Assembly: GCA_002914845.1 (NCBI GenBank)
Contig: JXTC01000468.1
Location: 62,001-126,000, forward strand
Length of the DNA: 64,000 nt
Reading direction: 5' to 3'
Origin: Trema orientale
Lineage: Eukaryota > Streptophyta > Magnoliopsida > Rosales > Cannabaceae
A program made the position numbers and the translations under genes. Below the pieces are notes generated by a model that searched no databases, was not told where the DNA came from, and worked only from the letters and a program-made list of their open reading frames with translations. The stretch's first letter is position 1. Each line of letters opens with the position of its first letter. Below are positions 46,640-60,135 of this stretch, in pieces.

Positions 46640-47850
46640 ATCTAAAACATTTTTTAATGATGAACTTCAAGAAACAGTGTTTATGGTTCAGCCTGAAGGT
46701 TACACTGATCTTTCTAAGCGTACACATGTCTGCAAGTTGCAAAAAGCTTTATATGGCCTTAACTAAGCACCTCATGCTTGGTTTGATAAACTTAAAAGTG
46801 TTCTACTGTATTGGAGATTTCAGAATTCAGTTTCTGATTCTTCTCTCTTTTATTGTCTGAGCTAATGGTGCTCTTATTCTGCTCCTTGTCTACGTTGATG
46901 ACATTTTAATTACAAGAGAGAGTAATGAAGCTATTCAAAAAGTTATTATTGACGTTAATAGAACCTTTGCTTTAAAAACTTTAGGTTCTGTCAATTATTT
47001 CTTAGGTTTTGAAGAAACTAGCAATGTTGCTAGTCTACGTCTTACTCAAACAAGTATACCTTGAATTTACTACAGAAAACTCGAATGGATACTGCAAAAC
47101 TGAGTCCAACTCTATTCTGTCTCGGCAAATGACTTTCACTAGCCGATAGTCCTGCTTTTGACTAACTAACTGTGTATCGAAGTACAGTTGGAGCATTAGA
47201 ATATCTAACCATGATAAGGCCTGATATTGCTTTTACTGTAAATAAGCTTAGCCTATTCCTTCAAGCTCCAACCATTAATCACTGGGCAGCGTGTAAACGA
47301 GTTTTAAGATATCTCAGAGGCATTACTCATCTTGGACTTATGTTCAATCCAACTTCATGTCTAAAAATTAAAGGATTTTCTAATGTAGACCGGGCAAGTA
47401 GTATTGATGATAGACGCTCCGTTAGTGGTTATTATATTTATCTTGGAGGAAACTTTAATAATTGGAGTTCCAAGAAACAAAAAGTACATAGTTGCTCGAT
47501 CTAGCACTGAATCTGAATACAGATCTCTTGCCTTTGCTGCTACTGAACTAATATGGCCTCGTTCCTTGTTTAAAGGACTTGGGTTAAAGTTGCAGCAACA
47601 AAGTGTTCTTTGGTGTGATAATTGAAGTGCAAACTCTCTTGCTTCAAATCTTATGTTCCATGCTAGAACTAAACACATTGAGACCGATGTAAACTTTATT
47701 CATGAAAAAGTTCAAACTAAAGAAATTGACATCAAATACATTCCTACAGAAGAACAACCTGCAGATTTGTTTACAAAACTGCTCTCTATTCCGATGTTCC
47801 AATTTTTTAGTACTAATTGGTTTCACCTCCATATCGTTTGAAGGGGAATA
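46640..47850 (+). mobile_element. Copia polymerase remnant (RT to RNase H)
   Basis: Blocks in Copia order: QPEGYTDLSKRTHVCKLQKA and LYGL, then VYVDDILIT (the reverse-transcriptase active site), then YRSTVGALEYLTMIRPDIAF, then VARSSTESEYRSLAFAATEL, and finally ARTKHIETDVNFIHEKV and EEQPADLFTKLL. These are the C-terminal half of a Copia polyprotein. GAG, protease and integrase were not seen. It is a broken fossil with several breaks. A purine-rich tract and probable 3' LTR start follow at about 47840-47855. Confidence 0.85.
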
Positions 47851-47851
47851 T

Positions 47852-48710
47852 TGAATCAGGTTCCAGAAATTGTTTAAAGGAGTGTATAACTAATTCTGTA
47901 ACAAATTATAAAAGTTGTTATGAGTTAGTTTACTCTGTTTTGTTATCTGTTAGAGAAAGTTTTCGTTTGAGATATTTTGTAAAGCATTATATATATTGAA
48001 GTTAATGAATACTAGAAGATCAGAGTCATTTTACCCAAATTAAAATATCTAGCCTTCACATTTTCTTTACTGAAACAAATACGTTCGTTCCAATTAGGAA
48101 CTAGCAGTCAATATATGATTCAGACTAATATAAATTTTTTGATTATCGGTTGAAAACAAATGCTATTACATGCATGCATGTGTGTGGCCAAATATATATA
48201 TATATAGGCCACCCCAACAAATATTGGTTCTTTTTTTCTTTTTTCTTCAGTTACCAGGGCTCACCGTTTTCTAACTTTTAAGTATTAACTACGCCTATAG
48301 TGTTAAGTGCAGCCGTAATACGACCTTATTAGACGATTTAAAAGTGCAAGAAAAACTAATAAAAAGAATTATTGTCGGATCTCCATATATATATATATAA
48401 TCATGCTGAAATAATCCTATTGAATTACATAATATCAGTTTCAAATACCCGTCATTGAAATATATATATATATATATATAACTGCAAAAAAATATCATAA
48501 AGTATGATTTTTCTACATTTTTAATCATATTTTTTGACTTGTGCAAAATTTTACATTCATATTTTAAATCTCTGCAAATATATTTATTTTGCATACAAAT
48601 CAGATGACTTGTGCTAACTGTTTTAAGTTATCAATAGATTTTTTATCTTAATTAGTAGAAATAAAATATTCTTAATTCAGATTTCATATTTAGTAAGAAA
48701 TTTACTCGCC
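47852..48710. other. Possible Copia 3' LTR start, then AT-rich spacer
   Basis: The first ~150 bp after the polypurine-like AAGGGGAAT probably belong to an LTR whose end I could not place. The rest is intergenic, with (AT)n at 48190-48210, 48385-48400 and 48460-48480. Confidence 0.4.
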
Positions 48711-48713
48711 AAT

Positions 48714-48995
48714 CACTACAACAAAAATATGAATTAGTGGCATTTATTTATTCAGCAACATTTACATAAAAATGTCAGTACTATAGTATTTTAGTGGCAT
48801 TTAGTCTAAAATGTCACCAAATTTATATTCAGTGGCATTTTTCAAATGTCATTGATATTTTAATTTAGTGACATTTAAGCAAATGCCAGTATAATTTATC
48901 TTTGGTAGCATTTTTTAAAATGCCACTAAACTTAAATTTAGTGATATTTCTAAAATGTCACTAAATTTTAGATTTAATAACATCTTAAAATGTCA
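48714..48995. repeat. CACTA left subterminal repeats
   Basis: About eight alternating copies of TTTAGTGGCATTT-type and AAATGTCACTAAA-type motifs in both orientations, spaced 20-40 bp. They are the expected binding array for the TNPA-like protein. Confidence 0.8.
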
Positions 48996-49696
48996 CTTAT
49001 TCGTTTCTAAATAATTAATTATTTTAGAAATAGTAAAGTGAAAATTTGAAATATATATAAAGATACTCTTTTACAAGATTAAACAAAATTAGGGAAAAAA
49101 ATGACTATGATCTTTATATTTCTCTCAATTTTATTTTAACTTTTAGTTATTTTTACTTATTAGCTAACATCCAAGTTGATGTACTCATCATATTCAATTA
49201 AGTTGAAATCAAATGGAATTACCGTAAATAATTCTAAGCTATTTTTAACATTCTCGAATATAAATCAATTGCAAATATTCTGCTTTTTTTTGTTATATAA
49301 ATTGGATTTAGTAGCAATATATTAAAAGTGCATTTTAATATATATATATATTGATAATTGAAGGAAATAGAATATAATCAAAGGAATTTTGAAGTTATAG
49401 ATTTTTCTAATAGCGAAAAAGAGAAAAATCAGTAATATGGTTATTTCTATTTTTTTTATTTATATATATTTTTTTAATTTCATATTATATTAGCTAACAT
49501 ATAAATTATACCCAATACATTCAATTCGATTAAAAGTAAAAAAGTTTTTTTGAAAGAAATTAAATAGTAAATAATTAATAAAGGAACTATAAAAGACAAT
49601 ATAAATTGAATAGTTCATTCCGAAAAAAAAAAAAAAAAAAAGAGAGATAAAAAAGTAATGGTAACATCAAAACATACCCATCTTATATAAGTTAAT

Positions 49697-52600
49697 TTAA
49701 ACGTCTTCAGATTCTTCATTCATACCAGTCGTATCTATAAGCGAGAAGTCAATAGTTATATCTTGCATATCTGCTCTAGCCAAAATGATATTTTCATTAT
49801 CAACATCAATAGGTACAATACAAATTGCGCTTTGCAAATACGACTCTATGTTCTCTTCATGTGATTGCATGCTCATATTATAGTAATCTCTTGAATTTAT
49901 TTTGAGGGCGATATGTCATCATTTACTTTTAAGATCTTTAACATACATTACTTATTCTGCTTGGGAAGCTAGTATAAAAGGCTCATTATCATTCATCTTC
50001 TTGAAAAAGTTGACTATTGTATAATCTTTCTCCTTTTTAATTCCACTTCTAGTCATGCAATCACACCTGAAAAATACAACTCAATTTTCCAGAGAATAGT
50101 CTAACTCAATGATATCTGTTAATATTCCATAAAATGTAACGTCCCCCAAAATAGGATTTTGATCTCTACTGCTTGAAAAACTTTGAGTCTTGGCAGTCAT
50201 AAGTACTCTACTATTTTGAATTTTCTTTTTTTCCTTAATTCTTTGGTGTGGAACCTAAAACTATTTATAAGATATTTTTTATATCTAGTGAAAACTTTAT
50301 TTGATCCACCAGCTGAACATCTTAAATCTTCAGAAACTTGATTATCACTAGAATTATATAACTCTCTCTATCTATTTGCATAAAGAAAAATATTAAACTT
50401 AATCTTGTGAACCTATGAACTCATTAAGTACTGCAAGGCAAAAAAAAACTAACCTTTGTTTGAAACCACGAGGAAAACATTTGACTATGAATATGATCAT
50501 TGGTCATTTAGGATTGACGAGAGTTTTGTTGTGCAACAATATTGCGATGTTGTTTGCAAAAAATAAATGAGCTAAAATAAGTTATTGTATGTGTACTTTT
50601 AAATTTATGTAATTTTATCAGGAATTATTCTTACTCAATAAATTGGTATGCTATGTTGCAATTAAAAAACACATATTGATGTGTCTTCGCCTTAATGTCC
50701 TCATCTAATATTTTTAGTTCCTTTTTTCTCAAATGTCAACCTGTTATTTGAAAAATAGGCAGTCTTTCCTGATCCAGCTCTATATTACTATAATTTCTAA
50801 TTTCGCAATTAAATTTTGTTTCCACACTTTCCATGTACCGAAAACAAAATATCAAACATTCATCAGCTAAATAACCTTCTGCAATACAACCTTTTGGGCG
50901 ATTTCTATTTCATACATATGACTTCAACTTCGATAAGTACCTGTAGTCACACTAAAGTTAATAAATTATAAAATCAATTATTTGAAATTAAATGAGGAGA
51001 TTAATTTGAAAAATACGACTTACTTTTCGATAGGGTACGTATAATGGTATATAGAAGGTCTAGCAATTCTTACTTTATATGCTAAATGAACTACTAAATG
51101 CACCATGATATCGAAAAATATAAGAGGAAACATTTTCTCTAAATTACAGAGAGTGACTGGTATTTGTTTCTCAAGTTTCATAAACTCTTGCAGTCGAGCA
51201 ACTTTTGAATACATTTCATAGAAATAGTTGCTCGATTCAGTCATATGCAAACGAACATGTAGACTTGATATTTTCCTCAAAGCTAGTGGTAATAATTGTG
51301 TCATTATAATGTGAAAATTACGACTCTTGAGCCCATTAATTTTTAGTTTTTTCATATCAATGCATCTAGAAATATTGGCAGCGTAACCATCGGGAACCTT
51401 AATCGTCTTTAAGAGCCTACAAAATTCACGTTTTTCTTCCCTTTTCAATGAGAAATAAGTAGATGGTATGATTATTTTGTTTGATGTATTCTCCTTTAGG
51501 TAAAGTTCAGATCTAATACCTATAAACCTTAAGTCAAGATGCACATTCAAATGTTCTTTATTTTTTGTATCCAAATTCAATAATGTCCTAATCACACTTT
51601 TACATAATTTTTTTTTTTCAATATGCTTCACATCAAGATTATGGCATAGTAAATTGTCCTTCCAATAAGGCATTTACAATCCTGATAAATACTAAAAAAA
51701 GTGTCCTTGTTACAAGATGGACATACCAATTGTCCTTTTGTGTTCTATCCTGATAAGTTCGCATATGCAAGGAAGTCACTGATAGTCCATAATAGTGATG
51801 CCCGTAAATTAAATTTTTTTTTTCTTGATGCATCGAAAGTTTCAACTCTAACTTCCCATAATTTCTTTAATTCCTCGATCAGTGGTTCCAAACACACATC
51901 TATATTATTTCCAGGCGCATTAGGGCCAGGTATGAACAATGACATAATAAAATTAGGTTGTTTCATATACATCCATGGGGAAAGGTTATATGGTATCAAA
52001 ATCACTGGTCATGTGCTGTGGAAAACACTTAATATTTTAAAAGGATTCATTCCATCACATGCTAATCCAAGTCTAATATTTTGAGGTTCTACAATAAAAT
52101 CTATATGTTGGTGATCAAAAGTCATCCATGCTGGAGAATCTCTAGGATATCACATACAACTATCATTTGTACGGTCTTCTTCATGATGCCAAGTCATAAA
52201 ATCTGATGTCTTTGATGACATAAATAATCGTTGTAGCCTCGGTATCAATAGAAAATGACGCAAAACTTTAGCCTCACTTCTATTTTAAAGGGAAAAAAAA
52301 GAGAACTTAGTCATAATTCAAAAAATTTGAAAACATTTAAAAAACACATATAAAGTGATACTTTTTATATTTATTACATATCTGGATCTACTACAGATAT
52401 CACATTCTGTGGTATTTATATGCTCTTTTCTGTATAGAATGTAATCGTTGGGGATGCATCGATTTTTTTATAACTAAGTCCCAATTCATTGGTTAGATTT
52501 TTTTCCTCATAAAATGAATTTGATAATGTTTCACCCTCTGGTAAAGCTTTTTTTAATAATGCTAAAGGATTTATTGCTCCATTTACCAATGCATTTAATA

Positions 52601-53076
52601 TGATATAGTTAGACAATGAATGATAGTTTCATAAAGCTATTACAGCCTGGGTAAAGTTCTTTCTCTGCATCTTTCATCAACTTGTAAAATTCATTCGTCT
52701 TTTCATTTGGCTCATTTCCTATACTTTCAGAATTATTACTTTCAATTTCATGTTCTCCATTAGCCACTCCATACGCATCATGCATGACCTCTTGCATATT
52801 AATATTATAATTCGGCTCATGAATATCACTTTGAGTTTCTACATTTTGTGCAGCATGGGACGATGCTTCTCCATGTAGAATCCAATTAGTGTACCCTTCC
52901 ATAAATCTATCACATATAAGATGTTCAAACGCTACTTCGTGAGTGACAGGTATAACAAGTCCGCACTTCACACAAGGACAGACAATCTTATTATCGTAAC
53001 TTGCATTTTTAAATGCAAAATCCAAGAACATATGTACTCTTTTTTCATATAAGTCACTCAACTTAGATTGGTACAT
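49697..53076 (-). pseudogene. TNP2-like CACTA transposase, decayed
   Basis: Domains in order on the minus strand: a transposase-associated domain at 53076-52609 (CPCVKCGLVIPVTHEVAFEH); NALVNGAINPLALLKKALPE at 52616-52416; the Transposase_21 core at about 52290-51640 (LRHFLLIPRLQRLFMSSK, FIVEPQNIRLGLACDGMNPF, SLFIPGPNAPGNNIDVCL, LWTISDFLAYANLSG); DUF4218-like at 51673-50740 (LPLALRKISSLHVRLHM, FFDIMVHLVVHLAYKVRIAR, GYLADECLIFCFRYMES); DUF4216-like at 50150-49900 (FYGILTDIIELDYS, EPFILASQAE). A last exon ends with GMNEESEDV and TAA at 49697. This is the catalytic subunit that acts on the element ends. Stops interrupt it (for example in SCM*YPRD, KSYV*NRN, SLEN*VVF) and frame changes occur between blocks, so it is inactive. 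Confidence 0.85.
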
Positions 53077-55020
53077 CCAACTCTTATCCGTAATTAATTT
53101 TTTTTAAACAAAGATGAAGTGTTACCTATGTGAATCCATAAGGAATAATATTTAATTAAAAACACTACTCAACATGATATACTATATATTAGTTTTCCCA
53201 AAATAAAAGTTAAAATAACTAATACATATAAAAACAAGACAAAAGATAAAAGGACCAACCTTATTAATTTAGACATAATTACAATAGTCAAGAAACTAGG
53301 AAAAATACGATTCTTAAAAAAAAAAATGAAAAGGTTCTTACTGAAAGATTAAAACTTTAAATATGGAATTAATTGATGGTTGACGATAGTTATTATCGTG
53401 CACTGCAGAAAGTCTTAGACTATATAATATTTATAAAAGCTAGAGTATATATGTAACCGACTAGAAAGACAAGTAGACACCTAGTAGGATTCCTTAAACC
53501 TATGGCCAAAAGAATTAGATAAATAAATTTCATATATTATTCTATATATAAAACAAATAGACACCTAGCAGGATTCCTTAAACTTGTACGACAAACTTCC
53601 ACATAATCTTTATTTTTTGAATATATTATCTATAAAATACATGTTAGGATATATAAATAAATTTATATAAGATATATATGTGATATTCTTTACGCCAACA
53701 AAAAAAATAGATAAAGAAACTAAATAAAAAAAAAAACTAAAACTCATACTCAATCTTATTTGGAAAAAAAAAATTAAAAATGACTTCAGATCAAAATATC
53801 TAACCCCTACGTAGAAAATAAATATATACATTAAAAAAAAGTGAAAAAAAATCAAATACTCCACATCTGATATTTATGCCTTTTAATTTTCATGAAACTT
53901 GTTTACGGTACTCTCTTTTTTTTCTCCCCATTCTTTTGGAGGGAAGGTGCCTTTTTTAGCTTCTCTTAGGGAATTTAATATCATATTTGTTTTATCTGAT
54001 TGTTTTTATAAGTCTAACTCATTTCTTACCTTTCTCCACGACTAAAGGGCTTCATAAGAGAATCAATTCTCAGATAATATTTAAAATCTAAAGTTAATTA
54101 TTTGTTTTAATTGTCTCTTTCACATTAAGATTTTTTCTTTTGTTTTTAGTTATTATTATGGTTATTTCTTTAACAGTCATAGAAATCTTTACATATTTGA
54201 TAGATCCCAAAACTGATGTTTATATTAATGAGGTTTTGATTTTAGAAAATTAATTAGGTATATGATAGCAATTTACAAGGAAAAATGATCGAATATATAT
54301 TTCTAATGTGTAAATATTAAGTACTGTGAATTATCAAATATAACGGAGGATTTACATGCTGATCAATCAAGTTAGGGGTTGTTTACAGCTCAACTATATA
54401 AAATACAAAATTCAATCTGTTGACTTTAATAAAATCCCAAAATTTTGATAGCCTCAAGTAATTAATTAGTTGCATTTATGATATATTATTTTGTTGGGTA
54501 ATAAGATTTGACAAATTGCTTTAGAAAATTTTTAATTTGATTGTTTCTTTTGACTTTTGAGTACTATTTGCAACCCAATCAGGAATTGACTATGTTATTA
54601 AGAAAATCTTTGATTAGTTAGTACAACCAATTACATAATATACACTGAGAACTGATCTATACTAACATTCTCTCAAAGGAAATTTTAGCACATTTTCAGT
54701 TTCAAACTACTTAACTGAATCAATTTAGTGGATACAAAATTGAAGACATATATATATATATATATTTTCTTATATAGAAGCCTTTTATCTTCTTCTCGTT
54801 TTCTTTTTTCTTTTTTATAATCAGTAAAATACATGCTCTTATTTATGATCATATTAATATAAATGGTCGTGGATTTGGCACTCCTAATATCTTACAACTA
54901 TGATAAAAAACTATGTATATGAATGTGTAAAACTCAGCTCATAACCTGATTTTGATTCTTTTACAAATGAATTTTACAATAGTCAAATACATTATTAATT
55001 CTTTGTAATTGAAACTTGAG
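53077..55020. promoter_or_regulatory. Divergent intergenic region of the CACTA element
   Basis: It separates the starts of the two element genes and must contain both promoters. It is AT-rich with (AT)n near 54750-54765. A short segment, AGACACCTAGTAGGATTCCT then TAAAC, is repeated at about 53475 and 53556. No TATA box could be tied to a start. Confidence 0.4.
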
Positions 55021-55025
55021 CAGAT

Positions 55026-58000
55026 ATGGACCCGTATTTACAATATAGATTGGCTTTACAAGATGGCATCTGCTCATTTACAGATATGTTGGCAGATGAA
55101 GATACTACTAGAAAATCTCGTCGAGGTCTAATACACATGCGTGACATTTAGGGGAATCATGATGGTGACAAGGTACCAATCACGTGTAACAAATATGGCC
55201 AACCAGATAATGAAAATGCAAATAAGTTATCTAGTTTTATTGGCATATTAGTATGGGATGGAAAAAAAACCCCAATCAATTAAAAAAATTGGTATAAAGT
55301 ACCCAATAAGTACAAAAATAGAATGTTGAATATTATACAGGTATTATTTATTTAAGGATAATACTTGAGGTACCAATTTTTGTACCAAATTTTTAATACT
55401 AATACATGTGGCATGTTATTTGTCACCTCGCAATTGGTGATAATGTTTAATCTATTTATGGTAAGTTCTAACATACTAACTAGATGGTGACAACTTATAT
55501 GTCACATGTGTTGGTACAAAAAATTTAGTACAAAAGTTAAGATATGTAGTATTATCCTTTATTTAATTAGTACTGGATTTGAAAGTTTATATTACAAGTT
55601 ATTAGTACTAATGTCAATGTTGTTTTTACATTGCTATTTGCTAATATTCACTCTTTGGATTGTTATAGGAAAAGTTTGCAATTCCTATTGATGCTAAGAC
55701 TTGGGCCATGAAGATTTGTAGTAGGAAATTGAGAGATTGGAAGTCTTCTCTTAAAAAAACATACTATATGAGCACCTGAGTTTTGAGGAACAAAAACAAT
55801 TTAAGGACAAAAAGGTATATGATGATCAGTAGGAACAATTGATAAAGTATTAGGTAACAGAAGATGCAAAGGTTTTTTGTCATTTTAAAAACTGTCATTT
55901 AGTTTATTCTTTTTTTCTTTCTTTTTTTTTTTCAGTCTAAGCATTCATTATATATTGAACTCTATGCATTTCTTTTTTGTTTTTTAAATGTTCTTCTAGT
56001 AGAGGAGTGACAAAAGTAAGACTAGCCGTATAAAAAAAAAGTTAGAACTGGCACAAATAGCTTTGCATGAATTAGGACATCACAGGTAAAATTTAAAAAT
56101 TACAATGATATAGAAAATTAAATATCGTGTTATGTTAAGAACACAGTGATTGTTATTTTCAATTAAAATTTGTAAATATTATGTTTTCTTTATAGAAGAA
56201 GAAAATTGGATGTACACCACTACGTGAAAGTATGTTTAAAATCTGCTATACCAAAAAAGATGGGACTGTTACTGATGGCAGTACAAAAGAAGTTATGGTA
56301 AGATCATTTATACTTCATAATCAATATCTTATTAGTTTTGTTTTTTTTTATTTTGTATTAGATTATATTTTTGATGATGTTAATTGAATGATAGTTATGC
56401 TTACAACAAAAGTTGAGTTTGAACGAAGATGCATCAAAAGAGAAGAGTCAAAATGATACTTTTTCAGAAATAATGGTTGAAGAAAAGAATGGACAAGTTC
56501 ACTTGTATGGATTTGGTGTGTACCCATTCAATGATTAGGGAGATACATCAACTTGGAAACAAAACCGAAATGAGTATGTGGATACCCTGCAAACTGAACT
56601 AAATAATTTAAGGTCTAGAGTTCAAAATCTTACTAAGGCTTTTTCACTCAATCAGTCACTACAAGTTAAGTTTCTTATGTTTATTTTATTTCAAAGAAAA
56701 TTGCTAAATAATAAATCTTACTTATTTAATTAAATTTATTTATATATGTAGGCCCTAAATCAAAATAATAACAACGACATATCTACATTGCAGGTTAAAG
56801 TTTTGTTTTCATTTCATTTTTAAGATTATTAACCCATAAATTATACTTGTATTGATAGTAGTATGTATGTAGACCTCACATTCTTCTACTTCTTATAACC
56901 AAATACTTCGACGTCAATTGTAGTTTTCATCATTAGCATATGATACTCTTGTTGCTCAGGTAAAATCATACTACTTGATTAATACTTTTTATTACTAATT
57001 AAAATATTTTAACAACTTCTTTTAGCTCAATGAAATTCTTGTGAAAAGTTGTGTTGTTTCGTCTACGTTCTTGAGAAAAATTATTAACAGTAGTCTACTT
57101 ATTTTTTTGATACTTTTGGCATTTTTTTCTTCTTTGATTTATTGATAGTGAATTTAATTAGTTCATAATTTCAACGTATATAGTTATATATAGGCTTTTG
57201 TCCAAATACTGCTTCAACTAACAAAAAGTTTATTAACTAATTAAGCTTTTCTTAGTATATTCAATTCTATGATAACTAATTAATCTATTAAAGTTTAGCA
57301 TCTATATTTATTAGATGATAGGCCTACTACCTTTCTTATTTATGATTACATACAACAAATTGATATATATATATATAATTCGATAATAATTATCTAATAA
57401 ACAACTATCTTGAAATAGATTCATTTGTTGTATCATAAGCAATAATTCTCAAACTCCACCCCTAATATGAGAGTCTACGTGTCCCAATCTTCAATTCTTT
57501 TATTATATATATATACACATATTATTTTAATACTTTTTTTTACTACTTCATTGTTATATTTTAACATAATTACTTATATGCAATAATTTTGATTATTCAG
57601 ATTGGCGATGTAGTCAATATAAAGAGTATAACTAATGAACCTGAAACAATCGCTATTAGTCTCCTTAGTAGTAAAGATCCATTAAAGAAGTTAGAGGAGA
57701 AGGGCTAGGATCATTTTTTTCTGAAATTATTGTTCAAGTCCCTATCAAGCCCGGTGAGCAATTAATTAGATCACATGGACAATTTAAGACAATTGGTCAA
57801 GTTATTGGAGTACCTATTGCATGGCCTAAGACATTTGTGGTAAGTTAAATAAAAGTTCGAACATGAAAAGTGTTTCTTAATCTAATTGTAATTTTTTGTA
57901 GTTTTTTTTCCTCCTTATGAAAAATTTAAGGGAACATGTTTGATCAAATTCATTTCATCTCTTTTTTTTTTTTTTCCTTATGTTCTATATAAAATGATTA

Positions 58001-58111
58001 TAGGTATGCTAATTATTTTTTAATGGTTATAGTTATGCTTATTATTTTTTGTTTAAAATTGTGCAAATTTCACAGGACTCAGATACACAACTTCCTGATC
58101 AATTGGAATGA
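55026..58111 (+). pseudogene. TNPA-like CACTA accessory protein, decayed
   Basis: An ATG at 55026 opens MDPYLQYRLALQDGICSFTD. The RGLIHMRDI motif follows, with a stop just after it. Then come KVPITCNKYGQPDNENANKL; EKFAIPIDAKTWAMKICSRK and LRDWKSSLKK (about 55670-55760); CYTKKDGTVTDGSTKEVM (about 56250-56298); a probable coiled coil NEYVDTLQTELNNLRSRVQN (about 56570-56660); and VPIKPGEQLIRSHGQFKTIG then QVIGVPIAWPKTFV (about 57740-57840). A last exon, DSDTQLPDQLE, stops at 58111. The layout is that of plant Spm TNPA/PttA-like proteins, which bind the subterminal repeats and bring the ends together. Stops after MRDI, in VYPFND*GDT and in LEEKG*D mark it as non-functional. Exon borders between blocks are only partly resolved. 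Confidence 0.75.
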
Positions 58112-58544
58112 CTGTATTTTTCTGATAAACTATGCTCTTGTAAATATTTTTATTTTTCATCTGAATTTTTGTACTTTTTTTATGTATAGAGACAAGTTTT
58201 CTTTTGTTACTACTGATTCAGCTGATGTACTCTTTTTCCTGACTATGATTTTTCCCATTGGGTTTTGCCTAGTTAGGTTTTAATGAGGCACAGCTCGGTA
58301 GTTGCTTTGTTTGTTTCTTATTAGGTTTTTTTTCCCGTTTTTGAAATAGTGTATCTCTTTTCTTTATTTTAATAAATTTTTTTCCCTCAGAATTACTTAA
58401 ACGTTGCATGTGTTGTTTCTTTGTTTAATGTTATTAGAATTAGCTTTTGAAATAAATGCTAAAATGAAGATCTTAAAAGAAAAAACTAAAATCGATATTG
58501 TTTTAATTAATAAATTAGCATGGCTTATTAACTTTTTAATATCT

Positions 58545-58914
58545 TGGCCTACCGCCATTTTTAAAATGTCACAATTTCTTTTAAGCAAACTAGTTTAATG
58601 ACATTTTTCTAAATATCATAACATGATTTAGTAATATTTTTAAAAGGTCACCAATTAAAACTTTCCTTTGACTTTTTAAAATATTTTCTATTTATTAAGT
58701 TAAATAATATAGTTACATTTGAAAATAATTGTATTAGTATTTTAAAAATACCACTAAAAAAGATGTTATAGTGACATTTTCAATATCACTAGGACATTTA
58801 GTCATATTGGTATCACCGACATTTGCCATAAATGTCACTAAATTGAAAAATGTCACTAAAAATAAATAATAGCAGCATTTTCAAATATCACATATTGAGA
58901 CTTTTGTTGTATTG
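58545..58914. repeat. CACTA right subterminal repeats
   Basis: Multiple AAATGTCACTAAA and TTTAGTNACATTT motifs in both orientations, the same family as at the left end. The last 13 bp form the terminal inverted repeat. Confidence 0.75.
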
Positions 58915-58917
58915 AAT

Positions 58918-59955
58918 TCATATGCAAAAAATATAAATTTGTAAAGATTTAAAATGCGAAAGTATAATTTTATACAAACCCAAAAACATCAAGATTAAAT
59001 TTGTAGAAAAATTGTGCTTCCAATATTTTTCTGCAAATAATTCTATATTTATGTATGCATATGCATGTATTTAGAAAATCCCAGTAGAGATAGTACATAA
59101 TATATTGACTCAATACCAGAAGCGGTAAAATTAAATCACTAATTGCAACCCAGCATATAATTTGGAGTGTATTATTATCAATTGTAGAAGTCTAATATTC
59201 CGTGAATCGATTTTACCAATTTTAGCAATGGAATAAACTTCATGTCACGTACGTCCGTGGTTATAAAAGAATTTGGCTTCACTGGAGTTGGGATGCTTAA
59301 TATTATTTGTTAATAATTTAATAATGTCAATAATTAGCTTGAGTGCAAACCAAATTACTACGTTTTCACTTTTTAGAAACTCGCGCGAAAAGCAATGCGA
59401 CAGAATCACGTGACAAGGAACTCATAGTAAAGTTCTCTAAAATATATTTTTTAAAAGAATTAAAAGGAAATAATGGGTGACATACCATATCGTCCCAGTC
59501 ATTGACCAATACCTTGGGTACGTACCGGAATATTATAATCAATTCTTTGTCCAGCCAATTGAATTGAAAAAAGATATCATTTGAAAAGTTGTCTGGTTAT
59601 ATAATTGGTGGAAAGGATAAGAATCATATCTCCACTATGTATATTATATATATAATATCGTATCAACTTGTATGAATAAATATAGTACTCACTCATTGTC
59701 AAACAAACATCACACAATATTGAATTAATATATAATATATGGTTGATATATACCAATCAAGGGCAATTTATATTTGAACATTAATTAGTTTTAAGGTACA
59801 CTGAATTTGTTCGACACTTGTTCTGAAAACAATAAAAAACTAAACACTCAGAGAGAAAGAGAGGAGACAGCTCCATCCTAATTAAGCTGGCACCTAGTTA
59901 ATCTCTCAGTTCTTTCAGAAACAAGACAACTCTAAGACCAGCAATGCATTAATTA
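58918..59955. other. Intergenic region right of the CACTA element
   Basis: AT-rich. GA-rich TCAGAGAGAAAGAGAGGAG near 59849 could be leader sequence of the small frame that follows. (AT)n near 59640-59660. Confidence 0.4.
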
Positions 59956-59959
59956 TTGC

Positions 59960-60124
59960 ATGGGGTCATTGTCGAAGCAGCCCGACGACATAGAAGTTGT
60001 GGACCCGTGCAGCGGACTTAACTATAAGTCGCATGTTTGCGAGTTCTTGTGGAATATGGAGTTTTTAGATTTTTTTTTTTTTTCTCTCATTGGGAGGGTT
60101 AAATTGACATGTAAGTTTAAGTAA
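59960..60124 (+). CDS. Small 54-codon ORF, possible first-exon remnant
   Basis: An ATG at 59960 opens MGSLSKQPDDIEVVDPCSGL and NYKSHVCEFLWNMEFL, which looks compositionally like real protein, then runs through poly-T to a stop at 60122. A GTAAGT donor lies at 60111, but no downstream exon on the plus strand is seen: the next coding sequence is the opposite-strand last exon of P4. I do not recognise the family. It could be a first exon stranded by rearrangement, or chance. Confidence 0.2.
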   Translation: MGSLSKQPDDIEVVDPCSGLNYKSHVCEFLWNMEFLDFFFFSLIGRVKLTCKFK

Positions 60125-60135
60125 GAATCATTATT

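Larger units (their letters stand above)
48714..58914. mobile_element. Complete 10.2-kb CACTA transposon
   Basis: The left end is CACTACAACAAAAATAT; the right end, reversed, is CAATACAACAAAAGTCT, matching at 12 of the first 13 positions. AAT flanks both sides (48711-48713 and 58915-58917), the 3-bp target duplication typical of CACTA elements. Both ends carry arrays of subterminal motifs. Inside are two divergently oriented genes, TNP2-like on the minus strand (49697-53076) and TNPA-like on the plus strand (about 55026-58111), separated by ~1.9 kb that should hold both promoters. Both genes contain stops, so the element is structurally whole but not autonomous; it could still be moved by an active relative. 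Confidence 0.9.

Noticed and set aside
47852-48000. Idea that 45955-46536 and the sequence after 47850 are the two LTRs of one Copia element
   Set aside because: The two sequences do not resemble each other at their starts, and no target duplication pairs them.
53610-53864. Phe/Ile-rich minus-strand frame
   Set aside because: Low-complexity sequence in the CACTA intergenic region; no motif.
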